Source of the DNA: Meandrina meandrites
Lineage: Eukaryota > Cnidaria > Anthozoa > Scleractinia > Meandrinidae
Length of the DNA: 64,000 nt
Assembly: GCA_963693305.1 (NCBI GenBank)
Contig: OY855908.1
Coordinates: forward strand, 24,826,493-24,890,492
Direction: 5' to 3'
Shown one piece after another: positions 21,498 through 33,438 of this stretch. How positions within the stretch are numbered: the first letter of the stretch is position 1; each line of letters opens with the position of its first letter. The notes under the pieces are model-generated. The model saw nothing but the letters and a program-made list of their open reading frames with translations. It was not told where the DNA came from and did no database searches. Made by a program: the position numbers and the translations under genes.

Positions 21498-22612
21498 AGG
21501 ACACATTAGGTTCATCATTATGCATTTATTTAAAGCGGATGCACGAAGTGCAACCACTGACATCTACAAGTGTACGAAACATTCATGGTTGAATAAAATT
21601 AAGAGGGCATGTCCCTTAGAATCAAACATATCGCGGCAAGGGTGGAAAAATCAATTTCGCTCATATTTTTATGTTTGGTAGGCTAGGGTATAACTAAATT
21701 CACTGGATAGTTTTTTTGGTCAAATGTCCTTTTATTTCTGAGAAAAATTCAAATAACGAAATTCCGTTAAAATCGCCATTTGAGGCACTGAATTATTAGA
21801 CAGGTTTGAGAGCCTCGCATGCAAAGACAAATCATTCCACCACCTTTAAAACACTCAAACCTGTTTTAGCAATCTCTTTACATCTGTTGGAATGATTTTG
21901 GTAAATACTGAGTTGTTCTTTGGATACAAAATAATTTAATTTCGAACGCTTATAGTTCACTGCAGTAAAAGTGCTTCGTGGATTGTATTAATTTTCACCA
22001 TGTGGTACACCTTCAAATGGGCTAAGCTTCTGGTGGTTGACGTTTAGAAGGATGGTCTAGAAACTTCTGCAAAAATTTCTTTGGTCAAATGATTTAGAGC
22101 GATGCGAGAGCTTTGCAAAGTTCGTTAAAAATGCAAATATTTGACCTTCCCGATCAACATTCCATTTGGAGGTCAAACATATATTGTAGTCCGCAACACT
22201 TCATTTAACTCAAAATAGGTTGGAATAGGCACAAGGAAAAACATTTCGAAGTGTTCTTACCTTAGTTGCTTCAGAAGACAGGTCTAATTCCCGATTTTAG
22301 CGCGATTCTCTCAGTCATACGTTGCATGCATGCTGTTTATGCGTAGTTCTGTTTGTTCAACGTCCATTTGTCAACATGTTTCCGGGCGATGGTCGAATAA
22401 ATTTCCCCCATATTTTCAGAACCACTGTATTTCTTCTACCTCTAAGGCCCTTCTTGAATGTTGCTTAGTTTGAAGTACACTAAAATATTTACATCCGACC
22501 GACTGATCGCTGTGAGAACAAACATTTCGGTGCTTAATCTTATTAGGCGTCACGCAATGCTGTCATCGGCATTTAAGGGGGTGTGGGAAAGAAAAAAGTT
22601 GCCGATTTCGGT
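21425..22612 (+). repeat. Large inverted repeat, left arm
   Basis: Reverse complement of 28772-30029. The outer 300 bp look essentially identical between arms, while the inner part (22280-22612) is clearly diverged with indels. The arm starts inside the GGACACAA MITE. There is no coding evidence. Confidence 0.8.
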
Positions 22613-22627
22613 ACCCTAACAACAATT

Positions 22628-23987
22628 AAAACATAGGCACGCGAAGCGTGCAGGAGTTATTTTTTCAATTGATTGACCTTGATTGGGTTGCTTGGGGTAA
22701 GACTGGGTGTTAATCCTGTTGGGATGGTTATTTGTGCATGGTGCGTCACTAACTACATAGCCCCTTGCTACGACTAAGAGGCATATTTTGAAAAAAAAAA
22801 TGCTTGCAGACAAAATAATTTTTACGTGCAATTTGTTACGTCAAAGCTGTTTCGTTCAATAGTAAATTTTTATCATTTAGAAAAAACAAGAACTAATTTA
22901 ATTGTCAAAATGTCACGAAATGGCTTATTCTGTTAGCGCTTATTTTGTTGCTAGCTTTTTTACAACCGTAACACGATACGTTTGTTTGTTACAGGATACT
23001 TTTGTGTTTTTGTCAAACACTGTAAAACGATACCTTTGTAACATGACACTTTTGTTTATCTCACTTTAAATTTGTAACATGACACTTGAGTAATCGAAAA
23101 GTAATAAACGAAGTAATAAACGAATCAAATCAAAAACTATATTTTTAGGAAAGCTTAAAGCGTAGTACACCTGGAGTAGTTGTTTCCTGTCGTAAATATA
23201 AATTTTCATTCAACAAACAGGAACAAGACCTAATTAATTTTAGTTATCAAACTGTCACGGAATGACATGCTCTTATTCTAGCCTGTTGCCGCTATCGATC
23301 GTAGTTAATTTTAAAAGCAAAACCATTTTAAAGTCAATACCCATAGCGGTTAATTAAATGTCTAAACGTGGCGCGTTTAAGCTATAAACGCTACTTGCCC
23401 GAGAGTCAGCGAATCGTCGGAGCAAGACGCTAAAGAGACTAATTAAATTAATTGCGGTTTTCAGTTGGCGACACGGAGTCTCAAGCAGTATTAAATTTAA
23501 GAGGTTTCCTTGTCACAAACTCCTAAAACAAGAGGCCACAACACACTCTGAAGAAGATTCCTTGCCATTTTTATGACTCTTTGTGAACACAGTATTAACA
23601 TCACAATGAGAACATTATTCTTCAAATCTACTTTGTGCAAATACTTTATGTAATTTCTACTACGGTCAGCGAAACTAGCCCGTCCTAAACGAACGCTCGA
23701 ATAACAATTTAGTATTGGGTCTTTTGGTGGCGGCGCGTGCGTCGTAAGCAGGCGAGCGTTTCGAATCCGGGGTTAATTCGCAACTCACCAATTCCGCCTC
23801 CCAAAAATCGAAAATCTTCGAATGAAATCGCTCGCTTACAACTGTTTTAGATTACTTTCCCTTTATAAACTGCAATTTCATTGGTTCTGATAGTACCTCA
23901 AACCTGATTGGTGTGAGATACAAACATAATCCACTGACTACACGGTCCATCGCGCCGACTAAGAGTTATTTTTTGAAAAAATAACTC
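22628..23987 (+). mobile_element. Hairpin-ended repeat family, copy 2 (short form)
   Basis: From AAAACATAGGCACGC, which begins a GCACGCGAAGCGTGC hairpin, to the right hairpin ending AATAACTC. It has an undisturbed empty site (22917-22924) where copies 1 and 4 hold the nested 1.76 kb element, and it lacks the LINE found in copy 1. Confidence 0.75.
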
Positions 23988-24329
23988 AAAAAGTGATGAA
24001 TTTAGGAAAGTTTAGTCTTCTTTCTGAAAATCCAGGAAAATGTATAAACTTGGTTGTGCACATTGGGTCGTTGGGAACGTTAAAATTATCATACTGAAAA
24101 AACAAGTTAAGAAAAGGGCTAACAGAAATGCTATCAATAGGTTTAGGTTTATAACCGCATAATCGTATTCCAGTAGTACCACCGACGAAGGCCTTGAAAG
24201 AATAATGTCCTTTTATTTTATGTTGGCAAATTTGCCGGTTGATTATATATCATTTAAAAATCTTTATTCGTGTGTTCCGCCCGAAAGGAAACAAAAGGCG
24301 CCAAGTAATTAACTTGACTATGGTTTGTT
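23988..24329. other. Spacer between inverted repeat copies
   Basis: 342 bp loop between copies 2 and 3; nothing recognised. Confidence 0.5.
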
Positions 24330-25743
24330 GAGTTATTTTTTTCAAAAAATAACTCTTAGTCGGCGCGATGGACCGTGTAGTCAGTGGAGTATGTTTGTAT
24401 CTCACACCAATCAGGTCTCAGGTACTATCAGAACCAATCAAATTGCAGTTTATAAAGGCGAAGTAATCTGACAAAATTATGTGTCGCAGTTTGTTTTCGT
24501 TGAGAGATTAATTGGTGAGTTGTGAATTATCATGGATTTGAAACGTATTTTGCTTAACGTTCGCCTGCTTACAACGCACACGCCGCCTGCAAAAGACCAA
24601 ACACTAAACTGTTATTCGAGCGTTCGTTTAGGACGGGCTAGTTTCACTGACCGTAGTAGAAATCACATAAAGCATTTGCACAAAGCAGATTTGAAGAATA
24701 ATGTTCTCATTGTGATGTTAATACTGTGCTTACAAAGAGTCATAAAAATGGCAAGGAATCTTCAGAGTGTGTTGTGGCCTCTTGTTTTAAGAGTTTGTGA
24801 CAAGGAAACTTCCTAAATTTAATATTGCTTGAGACTCCGTATCGCCAACTGAAAACCGCAATTAATTTAATTAGTCTCTTCAGCGTCTTGCTCGATTCGC
24901 TGACTCTCGGGCAAATAGCGTTTATGTTTATACCTTAAACACACCACGTTTAGACATTTAATTAACCGGTATAGGTATTGACTTTAAAATGGTTTTGCTT
25001 TTAAAATTAACTACGATCGATAGCGGCAACAGGCTAGAATAAGAGCATGTCATTCCGTGACAGTTTGATAACTAAAATTAATTAGTTCTTGTTCCTGTTT
25101 GTTGAATGAAAATTTACATTTACGACAGGAAACAAATACTCCAGGTGTACTACGCTTTAAAAGCTTTCCTAAAAATATGGTTTTTGATTTGATTCGATTA
25201 TTACTTCGTTTATTACTTTTCAATTACTCAATGGAGACATGGTGTTTTCAAGAAAAACAAAAATATCATGTTACAAAAGTGAGATAAACAAAAGTGTCAT
25301 GTTACATGCGTTTTGAAAAAAGCAAAGGTATCGTTTTACAGTATTTGACAAAAACACAAAAGTATCCTGTAACAAACAAAAGTATCGCGTTACGGTTGTA
25401 AAAAAGCTACCAACAAAATAAGCGCTAACAGAATAAGTCATTTCGTGACATTTTGCCAATTAAATTAGTTCTTGTTTTTTTTTAAATGATAAAAATTTAC
25501 AATTGAACGAAACAGTTTTGACGTAACAAATTGCACGTAAAAATTGTTTTGTCTGCAAGCATGTTTTTTTTTTGCAAAAAAATGACTCTTAGTCGAAGGG
25601 ACTATGTAGTTAGTGATGCACCATGCACAAATAGCACAACCCATGAACTAAACCATCCCAACAGAATTAACACCCAGTCTTACCCCAAGCCACCCAATCA
25701 ATTGAAAAAATAACTCCTGCACGCTTAGCGTGCCTATGTTTTA
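24330..25743 (-). mobile_element. Hairpin-ended repeat family, copy 3 (short form, inverted)
   Basis: Reverse complement of copy 2 with about 1.4 kb arms, ending in GCACGCTTAGCGTGCCTATG. It also has the empty site (about 25436-25450). With copy 2 it forms a palindrome that could extrude as a cruciform. Confidence 0.75.
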
Positions 25744-26090
25744 CTTAGTGGTTACAAAAATGAAATTAAGCGATTTTCTCCCAAGCACAAATTTTGTTAC
25801 ATATGTTGCTGTTCTGGATTCAAATTCCACAAATTTTGTTCAATTTATTAAGTAGTTTAATTTATATTTAGCAGACACTGCCAAATTTGACACTGGGCAA
25901 GATTCCTACCTCTCCCACAAAAATATATATAATCAAATTAAAAAAAAAATAACTTCGTGCTCTTGTTGGATTCCATACTCAGTCAGTCACGAAACAAAAC
26001 AAACAGAATATTTTTTGGTGTCGGTGAGCTGTTTAGCTGAGCCCTTCATAGCAGAATTCCCCTAATGTATATTTACATTTTTGAAACATA
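25744..26090. other. Nothing recognised
   Basis: AT-rich sequence without gene or repeat ends. Confidence 0.4.
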
Positions 26091-26213
26091 GAAATATTGC
26101 AAGGACTGGTCAGACAATGCAGACAACGTGTATACAAAAGGCGTATTTGGCCTGCCGAAATATTGTATTTACGCCTTTTGTACGTTGTCTGACCAGTCCT
26201 TGCAACATTTCTA
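26091..26213. repeat. Foldback hairpin
   Basis: GCAAGGACTGGTCAGACAA on the left pairs with its complement near 26187-26206, and CAAAAGGCGTA pairs inside. The left arm has an extra 10-15 bp. Confidence 0.7.
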
Positions 26214-26344
26214 TATGTTCTTTTCTTTTGACTGGTGAGGATCTAGTTTGATCCAATGTTGAGTAAGTTCAGGATCGTACAAGGTTTTTGGCAGTGTTCT
26301 AAACCTTGAAAAGTTACATTTAGGTATTTTAGTCTGCGAGCAGG

Positions 26345-26447
26345 CTCTCGGCTTTGGTTTTGGCAGCATGCGAGCGGACACGACGGGATTCTCGGCGAGC
26401 AAAGTGAGGCGCTGAGTGGGCGAACGCCAAAACCAAAGCCGAGATTT
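26345..26447. repeat. Foldback hairpin
   Basis: Outer stem CTCGGCTTTGGTTTTGGC pairs with GCCAAAACCAAAGCCGAG across about 65 bp. Confidence 0.7.
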
Positions 26448-26782
26448 TTTTATCTTTTATTTTTTCTTGTTTAATTGTTATTTGACCAATTTTGTTTGAA
26501 AAGCTCAAAGGTAGAGGCAGGAGAATACTGACAAGGTGGTTTGACAGTATTCAGTTTCTCGGGAAGAGTGCTTATTGTGGGGTGTGGTAGCCCCCTAATT
26601 ATAAATCCGCTGTATATAAATTACACATCAACAAATATAAAGGTCCACTGGTCCGCATATGACTCACCTATATGCTATATTGCCGAACATTACCTTATCT
26701 TGAGTTTTCCGTGAGGCAGTTTGGTTTTGTGTTTCTACCACAAAAAGAGAGGAAAATTTCATTTTTGAGAACCGTGGGAGTT

Positions 26783-26808
26783 GGGGGGGGGGGGGGGAGG
26801 GGGGGAAG
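26783..26808. repeat. Poly-G tract
   Basis: A run of G interrupted by a single A. Its length is likely to be unreliable in assembly. Confidence 0.8.
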
Positions 26809-27084
26809 ACAAGGCCTTTGGAAAAGGTCTTGGAAGTGCGACATAGAGGTGCCGCGCAACCGAGTGTGCGCAGTAAGAAAGCTTCTGTTCATATTCTACA
26901 GACGTGCATACATGCAGTTAATTTAAAAAAAGGTCCGAGAAAAACAAAAGTTCATGGGGATGTTCTTAGCAACGGCTTGATTAGCACATGTCTCCAAAAA
27001 AGTGCCGACGTTCTTCCCCCTCCCCCCACGGACAACCAACGCCATGCTTAGCAGTCTTCAAGCATGCATATGGCACCTATATTT

Positions 27085-28180
27085 AACAATTATTCACCGA
27101 AGTGGAGGTGAATAGTGGTGGATATTTACCGAGCCGCGAAGCGGCTCGGTAAATATCCACCACTTTCACCGACACTGAGGTGAATAATTGTTTTAGTATA
27201 TACCACACAAGTTGAATAACTAGCGGACCAAAACATTACTATTTTACCGTGAAAGAAAGCAATTCAAAGGACTGAACAATGCGCACATGAAAAGACGACA
27301 GCGCGGGAAAAGTCACATGACAGCACTACACAGGCGATCGACCGAAATAAATTTGCAACGTGTTTCGTTTGTTGAATGGATTTGGACGATTTCAAGCGGA
27401 ATTCTTTACTTTATTTTCACTACTGAAGAACGCAAGTCTTTAATTTACTCGTGAATACAACCTGTGCTGGTCACTATAGCCTGGGAAACGTCCGTGAAGT
27501 CATGAAACGGGCTGCAAAAACTGTTCATGTTGACAAGATGCTGCAAACGACCGTGAATGTCAAGAATACGCGGACTGGATTTGACCGAAGTTTAATACGG
27601 CTGCTAAGCTAGTAGACTGCAGGAGAGTCAGCGGAAGAGAATTGAAAAACCACAGCAGTTGAAGTTGATCTTCGGTGCAAACCTAAATATTTTAGTCTCC
27701 AGCGTGACTTTATATGGCCGAGCCGAAAACAACGTTTATAGCACGACTAAAACAACTGCAAGGATTTACTGGCTTTAAAACAGGGATACAGGTAAGAAAT
27801 GTACTTAATTATCTTACTTGGACGGTGTATATTTGGAAAAAATTCAGATTTAAACGTTTTAAGCTTGCGTACGTGTACGCGGCGAAGGTAAACAAGATAT
27901 TTTGTACCACATTTTATCAATCGTTTAATTTGTTGAAGGAAACGCTTAAAACATTTTAAATAAACATCGCTAAACCTAGTATTGTTCTGACCTGGTACAG
28001 TTGACAACACATTAAAGTACAGCGGCTTCTTTTATGGATCAAAACCTGCATTTTTAACCGAAGTTACTCGTACAAGTCATCTTACTTTGCTCGGAGGTGA
28101 ATAGTACTTTGCTAATCACCTCCGAGTTAACCAATCAGCGCGCGCGGAAAGCACTATTCACTTGTGTGGTATATACTAAA
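27085..28180. mobile_element. TIR element with a terminal hairpin at one end only
   Basis: A 108-bp hairpin (27085-27192, AACAATTATTCACC to GGTGAATAATTGTT) abuts TIR TTTAGTATATACCACACAAG, whose inverted partner ends at 28180. The architecture mirrors 16357-17104. A short exon-like frame starts at 27714 (MAEPKTTFIARLKQLQGF) and runs into CAG-GTAAGAAA, a strong splice donor. Its function is unknown. Confidence 0.65.
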
Positions 28181-28287
28181 GCTAGATATTCGGAACGCGC
28201 TCGGAAAATCTACTTCTGCGTTGACGATAAAAGTGATAAAAAAATGAGTCACGGACAAGGAAAAGAAGAAAAGACTAGAAAAGCAAA

Positions 28288-28289
28288 AA

Positions 28290-28325
<36 letters not shown>
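28288..28325. repeat. (ACA)n microsatellite
   Basis: About a dozen ACA triplets. Confidence 0.9.
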
Positions 28326-28379
28326 AAGAAATTGGACCTAACCCGAAACAAAAAAGATATCAAGAAAAGGAAACAACAA

Positions 28380-28445
28380 TTAGAGCATGCAATCTAGAAC
28401 TCAGGGGGTCGTGGATTCGAATCCCATCTGGGGCTCAGAATTTTT
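28380..28445 (+). repeat. tRNA-derived SINE fragment (3' half of the tRNA-like head)
   Basis: TAGAGCATGCAATCTAGAAC is followed by a GGATTCGAATCCC B-box. It resembles the second half of a tRNA-like promoter, but no acceptor-stem 5' half or A-box is present, so it is not a functional tRNA gene. Confidence 0.5.
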
Positions 28446-28771
28446 TCTCTCCTTATGGTCAAATCATCTTTGTATTATTTCTTATTTTCGTATTATAATA
28501 CGAAAATAAGTGAAGACAGGAGAATAAAAAATAAGTGAAGACAGGAGAATTATCAAATGGGGCACAAAGAGGGTAAAACCGATAAACGAAAAGAGAAGAA
28601 ACAAAAAAGAGTGAAGGCTGAAATATGTGAAAGAGAAAAACAAAACAAAAAAGCAATTACTGTGAATTAATTATGAAATGAAGAAAAATAATTTTCTTAA
28701 TTCTCTACTATAATATAGGTAGAGAGTAGTGATCTTCTGTTAACAAATTCTTTAATAAATCACTATTTTAT

Positions 28772-28810
28772 TTAGACCACCGAAATCGACTAGTTTTGCC
28801 CTTCCTTCAC

Positions 28811-28842
<32 letters not shown>

Positions 28843-30029
28843 AAGAGGCCGATGACAGCATTGCGTGACGACTAGTAAGGAACGCCTGATAAGATCACTG
28901 CTGTTTGCGTCCTGTTCTCACAGCGATCGGTCGGTCGGATGTAAATGTTTTAGTGTACTAAAGACCAAGCAACATTCAAGAAGGGCCTTAGAGGTTGAAG
29001 AAATACAGTTGCTCTGGTTGTTCTGAAAATGTGGGGAAAAGTTATTCGACCATCGCCCGGAACATGTTGCAAGTTGACGGTTTTCATTGGACGTTAAACA
29101 AACAGAACTACATATAAACCGCATACATGCGACTAATGACTGAGAGAATCGCACTAAAATCTGCCATTCTACCTGTCTTCTACAGTAACTAAGGTAAGAA
29201 CTCTTCGAAATGTTTTCTCCTCTGCCTATTCCAACCTGTTATCAGTTAAATGAAGTGATGCAGACTAAAATATATGTTTGACCTCCAAATGGAATGTTGA
29301 TTGGGAAGGTCAAATATTTGCATTTTTAACGAACTTTGAAAAGCTCTCGCATCGCTCTAAATCATTTGCCCAAAGAAATTTTTGCAGAAGTTTCTAGACC
29401 ATCCTTCTAAACGTCAACCACCAGAAGCTTAGCCCATTTGAAGGTGTACCACATGGTGAAAATTAATACAATCCACGAAGCACTTTTACTGCAGTGAACT
29501 ATAAGCGTTCGAAATTAAATTATTTTGTATCCAAAGAACAACTCAGTATTTACCAAAATCATTCCAACAGATGTAAAGAGATTGCTAAAACAGGTTTGAG
29601 TGTTTTAAAGGTGGTGGAATGATTTGTCTTTGCATGCGAGGCTCTCAAACCTGTCTAATAATTCAGTGCCTCAAATGGCGATTTTAACGGAATTTCGTTA
29701 TTTGAATTTTTCTCAGAAATAAAAGGACATTTGACCAAAAAAACTATCCAGTGAATTTAGTTATACCCTAGCCTACCAAACATAAAAATATGAGCGAAAT
29801 TGATTTTTCCACCCTTGCCGCGATATGTTTGATTCTAAGGGACATGCCCTCTTAATTTTATTCAACCATGAATGTTTCGTACACTTGTAGATGTCAGTGG
29901 TTGCACTTCGTGCATCCGCTTTAAATAAATGCATAATGATGAACCTAATGTGTCCTGTGGTGGCAAACGAGGACACAAATGTTGCGGACACATTGTTGCT
30001 CATGATGTTTCCTGAGTGGGCAAACGAGC
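28772..30029 (-). repeat. Large inverted repeat, right arm
   Basis: Reverse complement of 21425-22612. It contains a poly-C/poly-A tract (28809-28840) absent from the other arm. The outer end stops at GGGCAAACGAGC, inside what is the GGACACAA MITE on the left side. Confidence 0.8.
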
Positions 30030-30033
30030 TGTG

Positions 30034-30260
30034 TAATAATTCAGTGCCTCAAATGGCGATTTTAACGGAATTTCGTTATTTGAATTTTTCTCAGAAATAA
30101 AAGGACATTTGACCAAAAAAACTATCCGGTGAATTTAGCTATACCCTACCCTACCAAACAAAAAAATATGAGCGAAAATGATTTTTCCACCCTTGCCGCG
30201 AATTTAAGAATTTGTTGGATTCTTACGGACTGTCACTCTTAATATCATATGCTAAAATAT
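30034..30260 (-). repeat. Partial direct copy of the right-arm segment 29656-29860
   Basis: Begins TAATAATTCAGTGCCTCAAA, nearly identical to 29656 onward for about 170 bp, then diverges. It lies immediately outside the arm. Confidence 0.7.
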
Positions 30261-30635
30261 GGCGCGTGATTTGAAGTGTTCACGTGTGGCACGGATCCTG
30301 TGAGCAAAATGTTACTCAAACGTAACATGTAATAAAGCGGCTCTGAAAATATATATCCTTGTTTCAATGATTTATACGTCAAAGATTAGAAGTAAAAAAT
30401 TAGAGTAAATGCATTACAATTCATAAGTAAAGGCATTATTCTTTTCTGACATAAAGCGTGGAATGCAATTACCATAATTACCAAAATTACCATAATAACC
30501 TCCCTTGGCACTCGTGTTTTAATCGGAACACCTTCGGAAATCTCAAGGTTTGGACTTTTCCGACAATTTTGTGTCCAAGAGTTCATCGCGGATTTAGAAC
30601 TTCATGAGCTAGCATTGCAGAGAGGTATACCAGGG
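30261..30635. other. Nothing recognised
   Basis: No gene or paired repeat ends. Confidence 0.4.
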
Positions 30636-30770
30636 TGTAGTGTGTCATGACAGAAGCGGAATTCTAAAACAGCGCTCTTAAAAAAGGCGCTTAATTCAAA
30701 TTTGCATATTTAACCGACGTTTACTTGGTGGCAAAGTTTAAATTAAAACATCCGCCTCTGTCATGATACA
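30636..30770. mobile_element. Small MITE
   Basis: TAGTGTGTCATGACAGAAGC and its imperfect inverted partner (GTCATGATACACTA) bound about 130 bp without coding capacity. Confidence 0.6.
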
Positions 30771-31383
30771 CTAGAGGTCTTGACTCATCTGTTTTTGATA
30801 AAATCACAGAGTGCTGTCTTCTACTCGATCCGCAAAACTTGGACACTAAATCATGGATTCGTAATTTCGTGCTAATGGCGCTCTAGCGTCGACTTTAAGC
30901 GCAAACTTCCAAATCAAAAACGGTATTCGTAAGCTTCCATCATTCTTTTATATCTCTGGAAAACTTCAGCTCAATCGTACCCAAAACAGCTGAGGTATAA
31001 GCGTTTAAAAAGATGTAGGAGAAGCAAAATTTTGCCTTTTGAATTTAATCCATGTGTCACCCGCGACCTTAAGGCTATAAAAATATTAAACCAAAGCTAG
31101 AAATACACAAATAGATTAGATATACTGCAAAATTACAATAACAATAGTTAACGATAGCCCTTTACATAGTGGCAGTCTGGTACTGTCTCGCACAATAACT
31201 ACTAACAATGTGAGGTTTATACAGTAATTAATAGTGTCTGCTTCCCATGATCACGAAGTCAATCTCATTTTCATATGAAAGGTTGAGCGACAGGACTCAA
31301 AAGAGACAACTCACCGGGGAATGGCTTATTACAGTGAAGGACAATAGAACTCTGACAGTACCAGTAAAATTACTCTAAATTAG
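30771..31383. other. Nothing recognised
   Basis: No gene or paired repeat ends. Confidence 0.4.
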
Positions 31384-32204
31384 GGTCGATTCGCACTAGC
31401 GGACAAGTATTAAATGTCATAACATTTTTGACCAAAACAAAATTGTCAAAACAAGTCAGAGACATTTTGAAGAAAACAAAAGGTGTAATTATTAGTACCG
31501 ATAGCTCTGCACGTGCTTCTGGTATCCTTGTACATTTCTAGGCACGGTCTTCTTGTGCAAACATCAAATAATCAGGCAGATCCACGTGGTGAAAAATTTA
31601 AAAAAAAATTGCATTTGAAGTGCTCGCATACTGAAGTTTTTTGTGCTCGTGCGGGGAAAATGTCGCAAGAAAACTATTTCTTTCCCCCTCCATTTATCGG
31701 CACAAACTGGTTCCCTCCGCATTCTTTCGTTCCAACCCCGGTATTAACATCCTTCCACGACCTCACCTCGGTACACAAACGTGTTTTGCCGCCTATCGTG
31801 GAAACATTTCGCATGTTGTTTTTTAGTACAATCCAGACCAAACACACAATAGCCAACCAACAACGTATTGTTATCTGGCATTACGAGGGGCGTTGGAATG
31901 CGACTTGTCATGAATTATCCTGCCTTGAGGCACGACATCGGCCCCTTTGAAGATTTGTCCGTTTTGACAAAATTTTCCCTTGTCCAACAAGTCGTTCGCA
32001 CTTGTTTTTGCGATTGTTTGATAAAAATGTATCGCGCGTGCAACGCGGACCAATCAAAAGACAACTGCTTCTTTGTTTTGCTGAATTGTTGGACAAGTTC
32101 TAGGTCTCAAAAAACGTATTCGCACTTGTTTTCCGTAACAAGTGACACACAAGTGATGAAACCAACCAATTGTTACAAAATTTGTCCGCTAGTGCGAATT
32201 GGCC
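31384..32204. mobile_element. 0.8 kb TIR element upstream of the hydrolase gene
   Basis: ATTCGCACTAGCGGACAA (31389) is perfectly inverted at the right end (TTGTCCGCTAGTGCGAAT). The interior repeats TTCGCACTTGT motifs. A 145-codon frame inside matches no known family. Confidence 0.7.
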
Positions 32205-32223
32205 TGTCAATCACCGGATCAGA

Positions 32224-32326
32224 TATAAATTCTAAAATATTCAGTTCAAGTCTGACAGTGTTCAGCTCATCACTGTGCATCGCAGTGAAAGTCATCTGCT
32301 CTCAAAGCATCAAGTCATCATCTTAG
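32224..32326 (+). promoter_or_regulatory. Possible promoter and 5' non-coding exon of the hydrolase gene
   Basis: A TATAAAT box (32224) is followed about 100 bp later by a TTAG-GTATGT splice-donor match (32326/32327). Candidate acceptors precede the coding exon, for example TTTTCCTTTCAG at 33322. This would make a 1 kb 5' intron. It is inference only and needs transcript support. Confidence 0.3.
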
Positions 32327-32630
32327 GTATGTCAGCAAACTCGCCGGTTAGTGTAACATCATTGAGAATTTAATTTCGTAGTTGGCTAGGTTATTTACAC
32401 AGTTTTCAATTCGTTTGCTGTGTCTTGGTTACATAGTCTGCACAGTTCCGTTCAGTAGACTGAAGCTTCGGGGCTTGCCGTGATGAACGAGATTATACAA
32501 TGGAAAATTGCGAATTACGTGCCTTGTAGTCGATCAATAATTTGTAATCGTTTCGAGTTTCTTTGCTTTTCATTGCCGAAATCTCAAAGACAACACTGAT
32601 ATAAAGTTTAGTTCGGGGTACACAAACTCA

Positions 32631-32852
32631 TTAATAATTCATCACCGTGAAGGAGGTGTGGATAGCTTTGTTAGCATAGACTTTTACGATTTTATTTCTC
32701 CGTTTCCTGCTTAGTTTTAGTTTCGATTGAGGAGATATGTCAAACACTCGAGAAACTGTTTCTTCGGCTATCCAAACACCTTGAATTTCATCAAAAATAC
32801 TCCGCTGCGCATCGTATTTTCGACTCTCTTCTTGGATATCCTGATGAAACAC
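32631..32852 (-). other. Unidentified exon-like frame
   Basis: A 73-codon frame (KYDAQRSIFDEIQGVWIAEE, then a K-L-K-L-S-R-K-R-R basic stretch) with coding-like amino-acid composition. I do not recognise the family. It may be an exon of a decayed transposon protein. Confidence 0.25.
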
Positions 32853-33049
32853 CGTTAATATATTACTTGAAACATTTAAGTCACACCCATATTAATTCAA
32901 CGTCAAGTTTATTACTTCCATCACTTAATACAATATATATTATAAATAATCTTTAAAAATACTTTCAAGAAAAAAATTAAGGGTTCTAAGATATTCCAGA
33001 CCAGATGAACATTCATATTTGATAAGGGTTGCAACCAAGTGCCCTCGTT

Positions 33050-33210
33050 TAATCATTGCTCAGCCTCCCGAATCTCGGCACAGGCGCATCCAGAATTTTT
33101 TATAAGGGCCGTCCAAACATAGTTAATAGAATAACTATGGTCCAAACTTGTCTCAAAGTTCTTGTCCAAGGTTGAAAGTGTTTTATCTCGTTTAAAATTT
33201 CCTCCCTTCC
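33050..33210. repeat. Dispersed repeat with a 21-bp palindromic insert
   Basis: Homologous to 20998-21130. Between two copies of GTCCAAAC (33111-33118 and 33140-33147) lies ATAGTTAATAGAATAACTAT plus G, a small hairpin absent from the other copy, which has one GTCCAAAC. Confidence 0.6.
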
Positions 33211-33438
33211 TCGCCGTTCACATGTTTACTAGTAACTTCATTTGATGCAAATTTAAACATGGCCGTGATTAACTTGCGTATTTGACGGGGCCAATGATTG
33301 TTGTATGTCGTTTTCCTTTCAGGGAACTTGAGAAGGAATGGAATTCACTGAGCTCATTTATGACTGTAGAAAAATCGTTAATATCACATTGTTCTTTTGT
33401 TTTAAAGGATTGTTGCTACTTTCCATCCATCTTCAAAC

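Noticed and set aside
21009..21681. Several overlapping Cys/His-rich frames
   Set aside because: They arise from repeated GGACACAA/TTGTGTCC motifs of a MITE; frames exist on both strands and none is conserved beyond the repeat.
22628..25743. Helitron assignment for the hairpin-ended repeat
   Set aside because: Hairpin followed by CTAT rather than CTRR, no 5' TC end convention, and no Rep/helicase sequence.
26695..26926. Glycine- or proline-rich small proteins
   Set aside because: Produced by the poly-G tract at 26783-26808.
28154..28363. Frame with a long cysteine run
   Set aside because: It is only the reverse-strand reading of the (ACA)n microsatellite.
28380..28445. Functional tRNA gene
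   Set aside because: Only a B-box half is present; no 5' acceptor stem or A-box can be paired.
21425..30029. Polinton/Maverick with long terminal inverted repeats
   Set aside because: No integrase, polymerase B, ATPase or capsid genes lie between the arms.
31513..31950. 145-codon plus-strand frame
   Set aside because: Lies wholly within a TIR element, with no domain and competing frames on the other strand.
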